Below are positions 25,401-37,981 of a stretch of DNA of 64,000 nt, piece by piece. Each line of letters starts with the position of its first letter. Position 1 is the first letter of the stretch. Both the position numbers and the translations under genes were made by a program. The stretch is from Struthidea cinerea. Its lineage: Eukaryota > Chordata > Aves > Passeriformes > Corcoracidae. The DNA lies in the NCBI GenBank assembly GCA_013397865.1, contig VZTI01003778.1, positions 966,008 to 1,030,007 of the forward strand, in the 5' to 3' direction. A model generated the notes under the pieces. The model was given only the letters and a program-made list of their open reading frames with translations, was not told the DNA's origin and searched no databases.

Positions 25401-26702
25401 ACATTAAAGAGCAGAAGCTTAATCTTTGGAATTTTTCAGTATAAATAACTGGGCCTGCTTATTCAACTTCAGAAAATGTCTTCCGCAGTCTTACATGAAA
25501 TCTTCTCTAGCTAGTGGTTGAGGAAGAAAACTTCTGAACTTTCCACACTAGCATTTTCGCTATTTTCTAAAGCACATATAGCCAATTAAGAAAAGTTATT
25601 CCAGTGTATTACTCTGTTTTAAAAACAAGGAGAAATATAAGACACTGTGAGTGAACATTCTGCTTTCTTGAAAAATTAATTATTTGATACAATTCATCTT
25701 GTCCACAGTTGTTGCTTTTGTTAAGAATCACCTTCTTGATTGTTCCAGTTTGAACAAAATAATCAAGTTGGTAGCAACAAAATAACTCTGTGGGGTGGCA
25801 GCCTGCTCTGTGTGTTCCTTATCTCCAGAAGGATTGAAATTATAGACACTGAATAAAGGTAAAGAGGCATATGTAATGCACTTTACTGAACTTTGATCTC
25901 TCCGTATTTTTCAGATGTCGCTAGACAATGCTTGCACAATGTTTTAAGAGTGCAAAGGATGGTTTGAAAAGTCCGCAATATTTATCAAGTGTTGAGATAT
26001 TCTCTAAGCTAGTGTACAATGAGATGGAGAAAGTTCTTTAGAAGAAACGTTGTTGTGTTCAAGAGTGGAGTAGACATACTAAAATACATGTGATTATTTA
26101 AACATTTCTAGTTAATGCTGTGGCCACACAGAATAACAGATTCTATCAGCTGCAAGCTACAGCCAGTCAAGTGCACATACTCTGCACTTCACAGCCTCTC
26201 TCTTTATTGACTAATAAGATACATAGGCCTTAACATACATTGTTACTTAAACCAAGTTCCATGGCATTTTTCGTGGATAAACACTGCCAGGTTGCATCCC
26301 AAAGACAGAGAATTCTTGGACATTTCTCCCACTCCTGCAAGTGGGTGTGCTGAACATCAGTGGTGTAACTCTGCCAGATAGAGCTGAGTCTGTCTGTGCT
26401 TGCAGAAAAATTCCAAAATGCTTCTTTACCTTTGCAGATGTCAGGGAATTTTCTGAGCAAAGGAGATGCGTCTCTTCAGTTGGCAACCCAGGGATATGAG
26501 CATTCCTGCTCCAAACACCAGTAACAGCCAATCTCAAATGAGCATGGAGAGCACCAAGGGAGCTGACTTTTGTGGACACCTCTCACATCATGTAGTCCAG
26601 TGTGAAGAATGACAGATAGCTGTACTCCCAGCTGAAGTGAGCTTCACGCAACTGTGATTTCTGAAGAATTGGATATTTCATTATGAAATTTGCATCTATT
26701 TC
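22440..26702. other. Non-coding stretch with an A/C-rich tract
   Basis: No gene recognised. Apart from the A/C-rich tract at 23083-23190 and a short A run at 24295-24305 the sequence looks unique. A 110-codon minus frame at 26247-26579 has no recognisable domain. Confidence 0.65.
23083..23190. repeat. A/C-rich, G-poor low-complexity tract
   Basis: About 108 bases are almost entirely A and C on the plus strand, with repeated A(n)CCC phrases such as TTAAAAAACCCCCAAACACC and very few G. The bias recalls the light strand of mitochondrial DNA, but I recognise no mitochondrial gene in it, so low-complexity sequence is the safer call. Confidence 0.6.
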
Positions 26703-26729
26703 TTTGAACCAAGAAAAACTTGGTTCAAA
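26703..26729. repeat. Perfect 11-bp inverted repeat (hairpin)
   Basis: TTTGAACCAAG, a five-A loop, then CTTGGTTCAAA. The arms are perfectly complementary. No transposon ends or flanking duplications are obvious. Confidence 0.85.
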
Positions 26730-27037
26730 AAAGAATGAAAAAATATAAAAATGGAGCTGGCCAGATTTGGGTTTCCCTTCTGCTTCAATGCTTAATATAA
26801 GCTAAAGACTAATGCGACGGTGTCCAGTTTAGTAAATGCATTGACATGCAAAGTCTGTATAAAATGAATATGTTAAACGTTCACAAATGCAGAAGGGTGA
26901 ATATTCTTTAAAGCTTCTGCTGATACTCCAAGGTTTTGCCCTGGGAAAGAAGATGTGTAGTAGTAAGAAAAAGAAGCTATAACTTTGGGCTTGTAATAAG
27001 CCTGTGAATTTTAACACCAGTGGGTGTTATGCTTTGC
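26730..27037. other. Spacer between two hairpins, no gene seen
   Basis: About 300 bases of unique-looking AT-rich sequence separating the 11-bp and 15-bp inverted repeats. Confidence 0.65.
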
Positions 27038-27075
27038 TTTTCTATTCATACTCCTGAAAAAGTATGAATAGAAAA
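27038..27075. repeat. Perfect 15-bp inverted repeat (hairpin)
   Basis: TTTTCTATTCATACT at 27038-27052 is the exact reverse complement of AGTATGAATAGAAAA at 27061-27075, with an 8-base centre (CCTGAAAA). This is the longest perfect short-range inverted repeat I noticed. It could come from a template-switch event during replication. It is shorter than typical microRNA hairpins. Confidence 0.9.
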
Positions 27076-28977
27076 AAAACCGTATACTCTTTGTTATTCA
27101 AAATATTGTGCCATGGTTTAGCATTAATGATAGACTTAGTATTTATTCCTCACTTAATATTTTTTTTTTAAATGAAATTCAGATTTTTCCCTTATTATTA
27201 GAAAGTGTGGTCAGGAATCTGAGGAAGCACTGTGTACCCAGGAACTGAATTAGAATTAGGATTCTGTGCCTATGACTTCTTTCCTCTTCTATCTCTGCCT
27301 TTAGGGAAATCTCTGCTTCATTTTCCCTATGCATAAAAGCCTACGTATCTGACAATTTTAATTAGATGGAGTACAACACCTTCAGGATTGTAAGTGCCAA
27401 GCATTATTATAATCTGTGACCTTCAGCTAATGAAGGAGTGTCCTGCTTTCACACAAAGCATGTCAAGTATTAGACTCTGATACCGTTTGAGTGCTCTCTC
27501 CTGACATAAGCTGTGTATAACATCATATGTTGGTCACACACCTGCACAACACTGTTGAAGTTTGTAAAGACAGTGTTTGGTTCAAGTCAAGCATGTTGTG
27601 ATTTTATATTCAGTTTATGCAAAATCACAGCCTTTTACAAGAAGCGCTGGGACAGGTTTCAAAGCAAAGGAGTATGATAACCTCTATCTTAACATATCTC
27701 AAATTACAAGATCAAATGCAGATTTGGACATGTTGGAAGAGAAGTTCAGCTCTGTGGGTGAAAGTGAAAAGAATTTAAATAATATGCCTTGATATGGCCT
27801 TGGGACCTCTTACAATTTCCATGGAGAGCTACTAGTTCTTCTTTATTTCTATCACTTTTTCACATTTAAAAGGTTTTTTTCTTTCTCCCCTAAAGCTCAT
27901 AATGTGGTAAAAAAGTTGTTGGGAACAGTTAAATCCATGTATAAATCCCCGTGAGAAAGAGTCCATCACACATTTTGCATATCCCAGGGGTTCAAGGAGA
28001 GTGGGCAGGAATCTGATCTGTTTTACAATAATTTAAACTCTGACTAATTTGAGTGAACTCACCGGCGTTCCTCCAGATGTCAGAATAACAGAGAGCAGAG
28101 TGTGGCTCAGGAAGTGAAAAATAAAACAGAAGATCTGTGTCTTTCACTGCTGATGCTGTGACTTGTGACAGAAACCTTCTCTGAGGCAGCCATGTGCTGG
28201 TGTTCCAACCATGCTGAATTCATTTACTTTGGCAGTTTCTTGATTGTTCCACTGTCTATTTATTTGAAATGGAAACCAAGTCATCTTGCCTGCTCCTTCT
28301 CCTGGCATATGATTACACAATACATCTTCCATTTTTTGCAGTCAATCACTTTCAGTGCTATTTTCCCATTGTGCACCACATTACCTGGCTTTTGGAGAGG
28401 TTTCCATCTGAATATGAGTGTAAAGGAAAAACTTGAAAATAAGAGAAGGCGTCTATGCATTTGCAAAGTGTAAAGAATGTCTAAGTTGTTCCATGCATTT
28501 GTTCGGTCATTTACTGACAGCTGATTTGGAACATATGCTTCTCAGACATTCAGTGTCCTCAATTTTGGGTGTAAGAGCCAGAGATTTTAGTGTCAGATAA
28601 GCTAACCTCGTTTTTCAAAAAGTCAGGACCTGTCATCATTATAGACATCTCCTGGTTGGCTAGGCAAAACCCCTGTAATGTGGCTGTTCAATATCAGAGA
28701 CAGATCAGACAAATGTTTGGCATTTACTGGATTCTATTCAAATTGTTCTACAGTCAAGTAAAGTAAAAACTAAAATAAGGTAGGAGACAACTCACATCTA
28801 ATGAATTGTATGCAACACTTATTAAAATGGATTTCAAATGGAAAGGACATGTATTACAACAATGCTTTGATTTTTATAAAGGTAACTTAATCTAATTAAA
28901 ATATGTTTTCCCTCTTCTAAGTTCACGGCTCCCACATATTTGTGGATAGGACATCCTTAGATGAGTTATTTTAGGTT
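27076..28977. other. Non-coding stretch, no gene seen
   Basis: Unique-looking AT-rich sequence. A 102-codon plus frame at 28165-28473 contains hydrophobic stretches but no family I know and no visible splice context. Confidence 0.65.
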
Positions 28978-29072
28978 TACTTTAAAGATGTACAAACTGA
29001 GGTATGTAGTGTCCAAGATCAACTAGAAGGCCAGTGGTAATTAGCAAAGTTTGAGAGCTGGGAATAAAACTG
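28978..29072 (+). mobile_element. Degraded MIR/L2-tail-like fossil (candidate)
   Basis: The order of phrases (TACAAACTGAGG, then GTCCAAGATCAACTAG, then GCCAGTGGTAATT, then GAGAGCTGGGAATAAAACT) follows the ancient amniote MIR/L2-type tail: an ACTGAGGCACAGAG-like phrase, an AAGGTCACACAGC-like phrase, and GAGCTGGGAATAGAACC. Divergence is high, as expected for a repeat active before birds and mammals split. The edges are uncertain, and the match rests on my memory of the consensus. Confidence 0.45.
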
Positions 29073-32000
29073 AATAAGGGTTATATTTGAAACAAAAAAA
29101 GGTCTCAGGTAGAGAAACAGGCGGCCACTGGCTTAATTCAAATTCTGACAAAGTTCCTTCCCCTATTGAGGCACAGCCATGTCTGCCAACATCTAAGGAA
29201 GGGCACAGATTCTGTCAGCAATTGATTTACCTTGGGCTAGTGCTTCATCCATCTGTAGAAAAGCTGCAGTAAAGCTACCTAATTGATCAACTAATCCCTC
29301 AGGAAAAGTGCTTCTGTCATCAAGAGTCTGTCATTCTCATTGGGATGGGATTCCCTCTCCTCCCCAAGAAACTGCCCTTCTCTGTTTCCTACATGGCTGG
29401 TGTCTCTCCTCTGTGTCCATGCTGACCTTTCAGTCCTTTCTTGACACAATATCTGCCAGCGTCCCTTCCTTGTCATCTTTGCCTTGTGCCTCTTTGTTGT
29501 TTGGACTCCAGCCACTGACTCAGGCCACTGTTACTGTCTCCTCCTTCTTGGGTTGTTTAGTTTGGTAGCACAGAAACTGACCCTATGTTCAGCACCATTA
29601 GCTTTTCCCACATTTTTCTTAGTTCCTCTATACCTCCACTCATTTTTCTGATAGAGAATTGATGCCTCAAAGGAGGAGCACTGTCTGATTTCAAGGTTCT
29701 TGGGCACTGCCATTGTGTGAAGGCACCATTCAATGCCTCAGGCAGGGGTGATGGAGGGTTCTTGCATCACTCACCTCTGTGTAGTAGCCACAACCTGGTC
29801 TCTGGCTGCAGAGCTGTCAAACCTTCATAAGCATTGCAATCACAAATTACTGAAGAGCTGTTTTTTCTAAAGCTGGGCCCACACCGGAGGGCCTGTTCTT
29901 TGACATTTAAAATTGCAGGGATTGCACATGCACACCTATTCCAACTGTGGGTGTAAAAGGCACCTCAGACAAAACAAGTGAGATAATTTTTCTGAAGAAG
30001 ACTAGAAATCCTACAGTCTTGAATGGAGCAACCTGACAGACAGCTGACACATGCAGAAGACTCATCAGGCATTTGCAGTTTTGTTGTCTAACTTCCTAAA
30101 AATGAAGGGACAGAGCCTGGGGAAATGTAACTTGGGACAGTGTTGTTGCAATAGTGAGAGCCACATTATCACACTTCCCAGAGGAGAGACTTTTATGTCT
30201 TACTGCAATGTTAAACCTTACTGCAGTGTCTGAGTGAGTCAAATGAATAAAATGAGAACTTTAAATGGAAAATTAGCCAACCAAGGGGAGGAATATTTTA
30301 AAAAAGTGTTTGTGGTTAATCCTTTTTATGCTGTCATCTGGGAAGACTGCCACAGCTGCAGGGCATGTACATCTCAACCCACTGACATGCTTACCTGGAA
30401 GTGAAAAAGAAAGGGGTGAAACCTCCACTGAACTGGCATCAAAATTACACCTTATTAAATAGAAAGGTGACATTTGGAGCATATGAGTTGGGACTTGCTT
30501 TTTTCAGCATCTGAACATTCATTTGTAAAACTGGTTCTCTTGTTATTGTGTCAAAATGAGAGATTCCCAGCCAGGTAGCTGACAGGTTAGACAAAGAGTC
30601 CTGTTCAGTAATAAAACAGTCATTCGGGTATTCTCCAGTTTTCCCTCCAGCATTTGCACAAAGTGTATGAGCTGTGCTTGGGCCTGATACACTCTTTCTC
30701 TTATCTAGGATTTGATAATTATTGCTAGGGAAGTGGAGAGCAGATGTTTCGACTAGCACTGGAGTATGTGAAAGAAAGTAAGCGGGTCAGTCATATTTTG
30801 CTTCTCAGGAAGGCTGGTGACATGTTCAGTTTATCCATCTGATCCATTTGTTTATCATTCAATTAAATGAAATGAGTGTTGCCTGTAGGGGTGCCTAGAA
30901 AGGTGTGGTGCAGCTAGAGTAGGAGTTTACACTCTGTGGTTACTTGGATGACAATTGCCAAACAGTCAATCCATAAAGATGTAAAGTGATTCCTTTTTCC
31001 TCTCACTCCCTCTTATCCCCAGCCCTCCAGTGGTCCTAAAATTACACCACTAATACTCAGCCAAGTGAGACCTACACTGACTATAAGCCAGCTAGAGCAA
31101 ATAATCACAATGTAGTAACCAGGAATTAATAATTGCAACCTTTTTAGCTTCTGCAGTGATCTGTCCTCATCAGTCGTGTATATGGACAAAAGTGTGGCCA
31201 CATGACTTTGGTTCAGACATGCAGTACAGATCATAGACATTGAAAGTGAAACAATTCCCTGGAAAAACCTTTGTATCTTGTGTGTTTTGGATTTCACTGC
31301 TTTTGTTGTGTGTTACTCTGCTGAAGATGCAGTTCTGTATAGAAGGATTGCCAAGTGACACAGCCAGAGGATAGGCAGCCTACCAGCAACACAATACATA
31401 CCAAAAGGCCATCTTATAATGAGGTCATATTCTTCCAAGAAATGCTGAATATGACGCTTTAGCAAGCACTCTTAGATTATAACACTACTCAATGATCTTT
31501 CTTACTCTATACCACTTCTGTCTAAAAAAAAAATCTGGTATTTTTTGTGCAAGAATTACTGGTAATGGCACAGACATTTGAAATGGAAAAGGGAAGGAAT
31601 TACTCACTCGTGCTTTCAAGACCTATATTTATCTTGCATTTATATTTGCAACCCTATCAGCTCAGGTAGCAAGTAACACAACTCTCCCTGAATATCTGCA
31701 GGGGAATACTTATCTGTAGTTGATGATCACAGGACTGGGAATGCCGACACTTACTTTCTCAAATGCCAGAAACCTTTAACTGTCAGCAAAGCTAAAAAAA
31801 ATAAATCATACATGTGTGCTGGAGGAGTGGTATGTAAGGGAGAAATGGATATAGTGATTAGAGTTCATACTGGTAACAATGGTAAATCTGAATGGATGAC
31901 ACAGAATCTGTGAAAGCATTTCTAAAGTAATCTCTGTTGCACTCCTCCCCCAGCGTACAAGACTATCTAGGCAAGAGGAAAAACAGTCATTCAATAAACA

Positions 32001-33815
32001 GTGTAGAAGACATGAGAAAATCCCCTGACACCATGCTGGAGGACTTTTGGTGCTGCACTTAACCAAAGTCAAGCCAGACCTGCATCTGAGATAATGGTCT
32101 GGCAAAATTGGAAACTACATAACCAGCAGCTGGGAGAAGACCAATATATAGTGACAATTCCAGGAGAACAAAGACATTTGTTAGGCACTAATGGGACTGC
32201 CATAATTTAACAGGCAGTAATAAAAGTTCAGACAGAAGGTACAAAAGTCCAGGGGGAGGAGCAGTTGATCAAGTATTACGGTACAGTAGCCACCAATATG
32301 TCTTATGCAAGTTCACATCATAGTGTACAGAGGACAAGCTGAAATGATTTAACACAAATGATCTTAAAGAATCCAAAGAATTTAATGAAGCCCTAGACAG
32401 TCACAAAGCAAAAAGTTATGAAAATAAATGAAAGAATCTAAGACAGAAACAGAACGGTAAATTTTCCTAGAGAGCAATACACCAAGCAATGGGATGTATC
32501 AAGGATTTAATTTGATGAATTTAGTAAGGATTTGCTTTTCATTTCTGTGAACACAAAAAATCCTAGAGCCTGCTTTGATGCCCAGTTAAATATTAGACTA
32601 GAAAACACAATCATACAGACATCTGGTAAGAAATTTTTAAGTACTCGGTAATGGTTTAAACCCTGTGTAACCATTGCTGATCTTCGACAAAAATGAAACA
32701 AGCCAGCTCTGAAGACTTTTAAACTGGCATCAATCACACACACAGTTACTGCAAACCCCCTCCAAACCTCCTCCATAAAACAAAATTGGTTGGTACAAAA
32801 TTAGAGACTAGTTATGACCAAGCTGAAGAATAAGAAACTAGTAATATATTTTCATAACTTGCAGTTAAAAAAAATCTACAATTATTTACATACTTAACCT
32901 GCTCTCCAAAATAATAGTTAGCTGAAGATAAATAACAGCACCACTGACAACACACTGTATACCTTTTTTCAAGTACATTTACTGCATATTTTAGGAATTA
33001 AATTCTTCCAGGATATCTAAATATGTTTTTCCACATTGGGCTCTAACACAAAACTTTTTATGGGCATAAACCATGGCTTTGATGTAAAATTAATTCATTC
33101 ATGAAATTTAGGCATAGTTTATTATTGCAGCTGAAATGTCTGCCTAAAGGAAAATGAATATATTAAGTATTTTTTTCCATAGAATACTCTCCATAAACTA
33201 GAATTGTTTGAAATAAGCCTGATCCTAAGGAGATGTGAAGGAGATGCTATTTTTAACATGAGAAGCAAATCATTGCTTCCAGTGTTTGACTTCCCAAATC
33301 CCTTTTAAGTTTCTCATTTAGTTTCAGACTGCTCTGTTTACTAGATCTTTTTCTCTAGTAAACCTGTATTTTATATATTTGCTGGGTTTGTGACATGACT
33401 TTTTGATCTTTCTTAATTCCAGTCCAAACCAGCGAGGCATTCTGGCAACTGAAAATGAATTTAAATGATCCATGCCTTCATTTATAAGAGTATTGTAAAT
33501 AAATATTTATGCCTTGATAAAACAAGACACTTTAATAAACGCATAATTTAATAACATCCCTATTTCCTGAAATGTAAGCTCTTGACTACGTGGAAAAGGT
33601 CTGTTTTCCCAAGTCACTTTTACCTGTTTCTTTTCTTACTTTGAAATTTACATGGGTACCGGAAAGTATTCACAAAGATGTTCAAGACATGGACTTCACA
33701 GGGCAATCCAGAGTGACAGCACAGTGCTGCTCTGGGCACCTTGGAGAGAGAAGCCGAGTGCATTTGCACAGCTCCAAAGAGCCATGAGGGGAGATTATTT
33801 CAGATGATGGCAAAC
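29073..33815. other. Non-coding stretch with a pyrimidine-rich part
   Basis: No gene recognised. From about 29330 to 29560 the plus strand is rich in C and T without a simple repeat unit. An imperfect direct repeat (CTTACTGCAATGT and CTTACTGCAGTGT) lies at 30199-30229. Frames of 94-104 codons on the minus strand at 30445-30759, 31013-31297 and 31806-32105 have no recognisable domain. Confidence 0.65.
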
Positions 33816-33829
33816 TCCCCAGGTGGCAG
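33816..33829 (+). promoter_or_regulatory. CTCF-type motif (candidate)
   Basis: TCCCCAGGTGGCAG keeps the CAGGTGGCAG core of the CTCF motif, but has C where A is favoured in the upstream CCA. It sits in a mildly GC-richer part at 33690-33850. Confidence 0.25.
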
Positions 33830-36800
33830 AGCCTCAGCAAAGCCCTGGGCCTGAATTTAGCTGCATGCAGGAGTACCTGGGTTTGTCTCCACTGGTTGTG
33901 CATTGTCAATGTTGAGTTACAAGCCCATTTCCCCTCTGCAGCATCAGCTCATGGATTTCCTTTTATGTTTGTGATGCCTTGCTAGGGAGCACCTGTCTGT
34001 GCTGCTTTCCTCATTTCCTTTAAAATGAGATTAATAGATAGCAGCCTGCCTCTGAGGCGCTCTGCAGGACGGTCTCCTTTGTACAACGCTTAGATCTTGT
34101 AAGAGCCTGATTTAATGCTGTCAGACCCAACAGAACCCATTCCTGTTACCATTTGGGGTGTCTTGGAACATCTGACAGGAAGACTCCTGCTCTCAGCCTC
34201 ACCAGGGCTATCGCTGAACTTCTCTGCTTACAGTGGAACAGCTCCGCATTTAGACCCACTAGTTAAGAGCAGGAAACAAGAGTACTGGTTTGTTGCCTGA
34301 ACCTCCACAGTTTCTATTGACAAAACTCACAGGAGTGTGATCTGGCCAAAGGTTTCTTTAAGAAAAATCTGGTACTCCAGGATTCCAAAATATAACAAAA
34401 ACCACGACAATTTCCACTGTGATAAAGCACTCCAGATCTACTAAACAGTAGTTTAGTCATACCCAATTTTTGTTACCTTCCAACAAAGATGCCTGAAGAG
34501 GTCTGTATCTGATCTAATACAGTATTTGGAGAATACAATATGCTGGCAAAGAAGCAATTTTATGCTAAGATCGATGCCAAACTATGAAATGTTTAGATTA
34601 TTCATGATTTTAGAAGTATACAACAGTACATAAGCATGTGATGTCAGAACTAAAGTATAAGTTATTCAAAGCACAATAGTTTTGAAAATATGTTGCCTAC
34701 TATTAAGAAAAGGAATGACCCTACACAATGTCAGAGACCCTTTTTCTGCAAACATTAAAAAATATTCTGGAGGAATCGCCAAGTTTACAAATATGCACAC
34801 ACATTCCACATATGGATATGCTTTAGTAATCATCTTTACAAACCTTTTAGGCTACACATGGCTCTAATAAATAACCCATTCACAAACAATATATTATCAT
34901 CTAAAAAAAAAAAAAAAGGAAAAAACCCCAAACCCTTTTCATATACAGCCCAACAGTTCTAGCATTCACTTTCAACCCCCAGCTCCATGATCAATCATTA
35001 CGTCAGTGCTCATTTTTCATGGTTTGGTGTTGAACAACAAATGGAAAAGAAAATGACTGAAAAAATTAATATTGTCTCAGACAATGAGCAAAGCTCAAGA
35101 AAGAGCTCACAAGCGACAGCTGAGGACAGTCTGCCCTCCGTAAGTTGCAAATGTAATAAAATCTGAATGTTTGTTCTCCTTTCTTTTTGAACGGAGTTCA
35201 TATGGGCCAAACTGCATGATGGGAAGGCCTGCATGTCAGTCCCTTTGCATAAATAGTAAACAGCTGCAGTTAAATGTTTTACCCCTTGAAGGACAATACT
35301 TATTAGCTCAAGGTTAAGAGCCTTGCAGAAGGTTAGCCCAGCTACTGCAGAGCTGTGAAATATCATCCTTTGGCTATCTGCTGACGTACACTTGGGCTGA
35401 GTTATGCAATATGGGCAATGCAAGCTTCACCACTCAGAAGACAACAAGAAGTCGTGTTCCCCAACCACCAAAATTATTGGGGCAGTAACAGCTTCTGAGT
35501 GGTAAGACCCTTTCTCAGCCTTGATCCCATGGGTTTTCTTCACTCCTGAGTCTCACTGGATTCAGCCACTTCTATCCCAAATGTCTGTTTCTTGTGTCCA
35601 TACGAGCCAGGCTAAGACCTTTTGACTATGCAGGGTGTTTCATGCAGGGGTGGATGCAAGACAGGAGGAGCAGCAGGAGAGTCCAGAAAAACATATGGCC
35701 AAGCGGCTCAAGGTGTTCTCTGCCAGTGTGAGATCCTGTGTATCAACCCACGCACAGGCATGTCTTGAACAGGGAAAGACAGTAGTGCTAATGGCAGCTG
35801 GGTAATTATGCCTTTCTGGAAGCTTTTTTTTGAAACTTGGGTGCCCTTATGGGAGTGACTGACAAAGCCTTTCTGTACTGTGGATGTGGAGGTGAAGCAA
35901 GAGACAGTGTGGTGCTGGGACAGAAGGAGGGGGGAGGGCCATAGGAGAGCATGTGCTGAGGACCAGTTGTCTGAGCTGGGAGGCAAAGGCACGATCTTGG
36001 CTGTGCTGTCTGCATTTCCCCCACTGTGTTGATGCACATGGTGGGGAAAAAGCGATAACTCATTCCCCCACCTTTCTCCATTTAAATCTGTGCCTGATTT
36101 GTCTAGCCAAAGTGCAGTATATCATATTCATTCATGGCCTGTCTTAATACTCCTTCTTCTACTAAATCACACATTAAAATAATAGGAAGGCATAATCTGG
36201 CTAATCTTTCTTCCTCAATATTATTTTTCTTTTTACATTTAATGAGGATTCAGATCTGACTTCTCAGATTTGTTGGAGTTAACAAGAATATACACCTTTT
36301 CCTTGTCATGTAGGACTCAAACTTCTCATCTTAGTCTAAACATGCCCAATTTTTGTTTTCTTCTAGTACCAACACATCAGGCATCCAGCCTATCCCAAGA
36401 TATGGAAGATGTGTTTTCCTTGGCGAAGAAATAATTTTGAGCCTGATTGAGGCCAGACCCTGGGCAGTACTGATTATTTCTCTTTTTAGTGGTATGCAAA
36501 AGTCTTTCATCAAAATTAAGGCCCAGGGCATTTAAATCCTGATATTTTTTAGCTGAATATGATCATGGCTATGTTTCTGGCACACTGAGCAGCTTTTGTC
36601 ACAAAAATAAAATGTTTGTGTAGCTCTATTTTCAGTCTGTATCATCACTGTTTATCCAGAGCCTAACAGAGTACGCTGCCTACCAAAGCCAGTATGCTTA
36701 AGGTACAGAGATCATTTTGGCTTTCTACAGCTTGTTGCAAACTGCTTCAGTACTCATTTCATGTACAAATGCTTCTTGTTTGACATATGAAATACACCTC

Positions 36801-37963
36801 TGAATGCAGAGAGCAGGTAACACAATGACAACAATTAATTAGTAAAACCCTAAAAATGCCATCTCGACCGTAAGTCTTCCTATCTCAGAGCAGACTGCAC
36901 AACACTATTTCCCAGACAGAAGAGAAAGTAAAAAGGGGTCTTGAGCTGCTGAGGTTTCAGTTCCCCTGGACTAACACCACCCTTATGTCTCTCTTCTAAG
37001 AACATCTTGGGTTTAGACTGCAGTCCTGAGTGCTGCAGCTGAACTCAACAAAAACAGTGTCTAATCCAAACTGACTTACTGAAAGTGAAAAAAAGCACGA
37101 AGAATGAGTTTTTGTTAATGGCTGAGTAGTACCAACCGCTTGTGTAAGTTCAACAGGAATGACAAAGGACCTCCCTACTGGCAGAAGTCACAGCAGGTTC
37201 TCCTTTTCCTCCACAAGAAGTGGTTTTAATGGTCTGGTCTCAAGTTCTGTTCTTTATAAGTGGCATTACATTAACTGCATTAACTGTAGCTGTAGATATA
37301 ACTGTAGGTAGTCTCTATTACTCTATTATCTGTTTTGAAAAGTTCTCTTGTTTTTTTTTTTTCTCTCCCCCCTCTCAGGCTCAGTTTAAAGGCACAGAAA
37401 GGCACAAAGTTAATTTCTGGGCATAGAGCAGCGATAGGGGTACACATCATAAAGTCACCCCAAGACATGGTCCCATAAGAAATAGCCCCAGCAAACCCAG
37501 TGGCACTGAGCACTGTAGCACTTAACTGGAATATGGCTAGAAAGGAGCGGGACCCTCTGCCTGTTGCGTGCTGTGCCTGAGCTCACCACAGTTTGGAGAC
37601 ATCAGATAACACACTCCCTGTGGCCAACAGCACCGAGCAGGTGGGCAGCCACATGTCACACTAGCCGACACTTCCAAGTGACCTTCACTAGCAGCCCCCT
37701 GCACAACATATTGCATTAATCCTTTCTGGAGGTCACAAAACCATGGCTAAGTGGGCTGCGGTACAGATCCAAGAGAAACAGTTGCAAATGCCTAGCCAGA
37801 TGCAGATGGAAAAATGTGCTTTTCATGTAGCCAGTTCAGAAGGCTGAATAATTTATTAGTGCATCACATGCTATTTTTCAGAACTATGCCACTTTGAAGG
37901 AAATCATATATTTCAAATTATAAGCAGGTCCTGCTAACAAAGTGGATCACAAATGTCAAAGCA
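33830..37963. other. Non-coding stretch with one GC-richer patch
   Basis: No gene recognised. An A15 run lies at 34903-34917, followed by an A/C-rich phrase. The patch at about 35640-36060 is GC-richer and carries 91- and 109-codon minus frames that overlap each other in different phases, which argues against a single real exon. The 137-codon minus frame at 35010-35423 opens with TTG and resembles no protein I know. Confidence 0.65.
34903..34917. repeat. A15 homopolymer
   Basis: Fifteen A followed by GGAAAAAACCCCAAACCC; simple sequence. Confidence 0.9.
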
Positions 37964-37981
37964 GACACACAGTTGTGTGTC
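37964..37981. repeat. 18-bp near-palindrome
   Basis: GACACACA, a GT centre, then TGTGTGTC. The arms are perfect. It lies inside 37820-38060, a unique-looking segment that reads like conserved non-coding DNA. A CACTTG/CAAGTG inverted pair follows at about 37991-38012. Confidence 0.8.

Noticed and set aside
28165..28473. 102-codon plus frame with hydrophobic stretches, possibly a membrane protein
   Set aside because: The hydrophobic stretches follow from T-rich sequence; there is no signal, domain or splice context.
35010..35423. 137-codon minus-strand frame
   Set aside because: It begins with TTG, has no recognisable motif and no visible gene context.
37685..37705. CTCF-like reverse motif (AGCAGCCCCCTGCACAA)
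   Set aside because: The core is present, but both flanks mismatch the consensus at several favoured positions.
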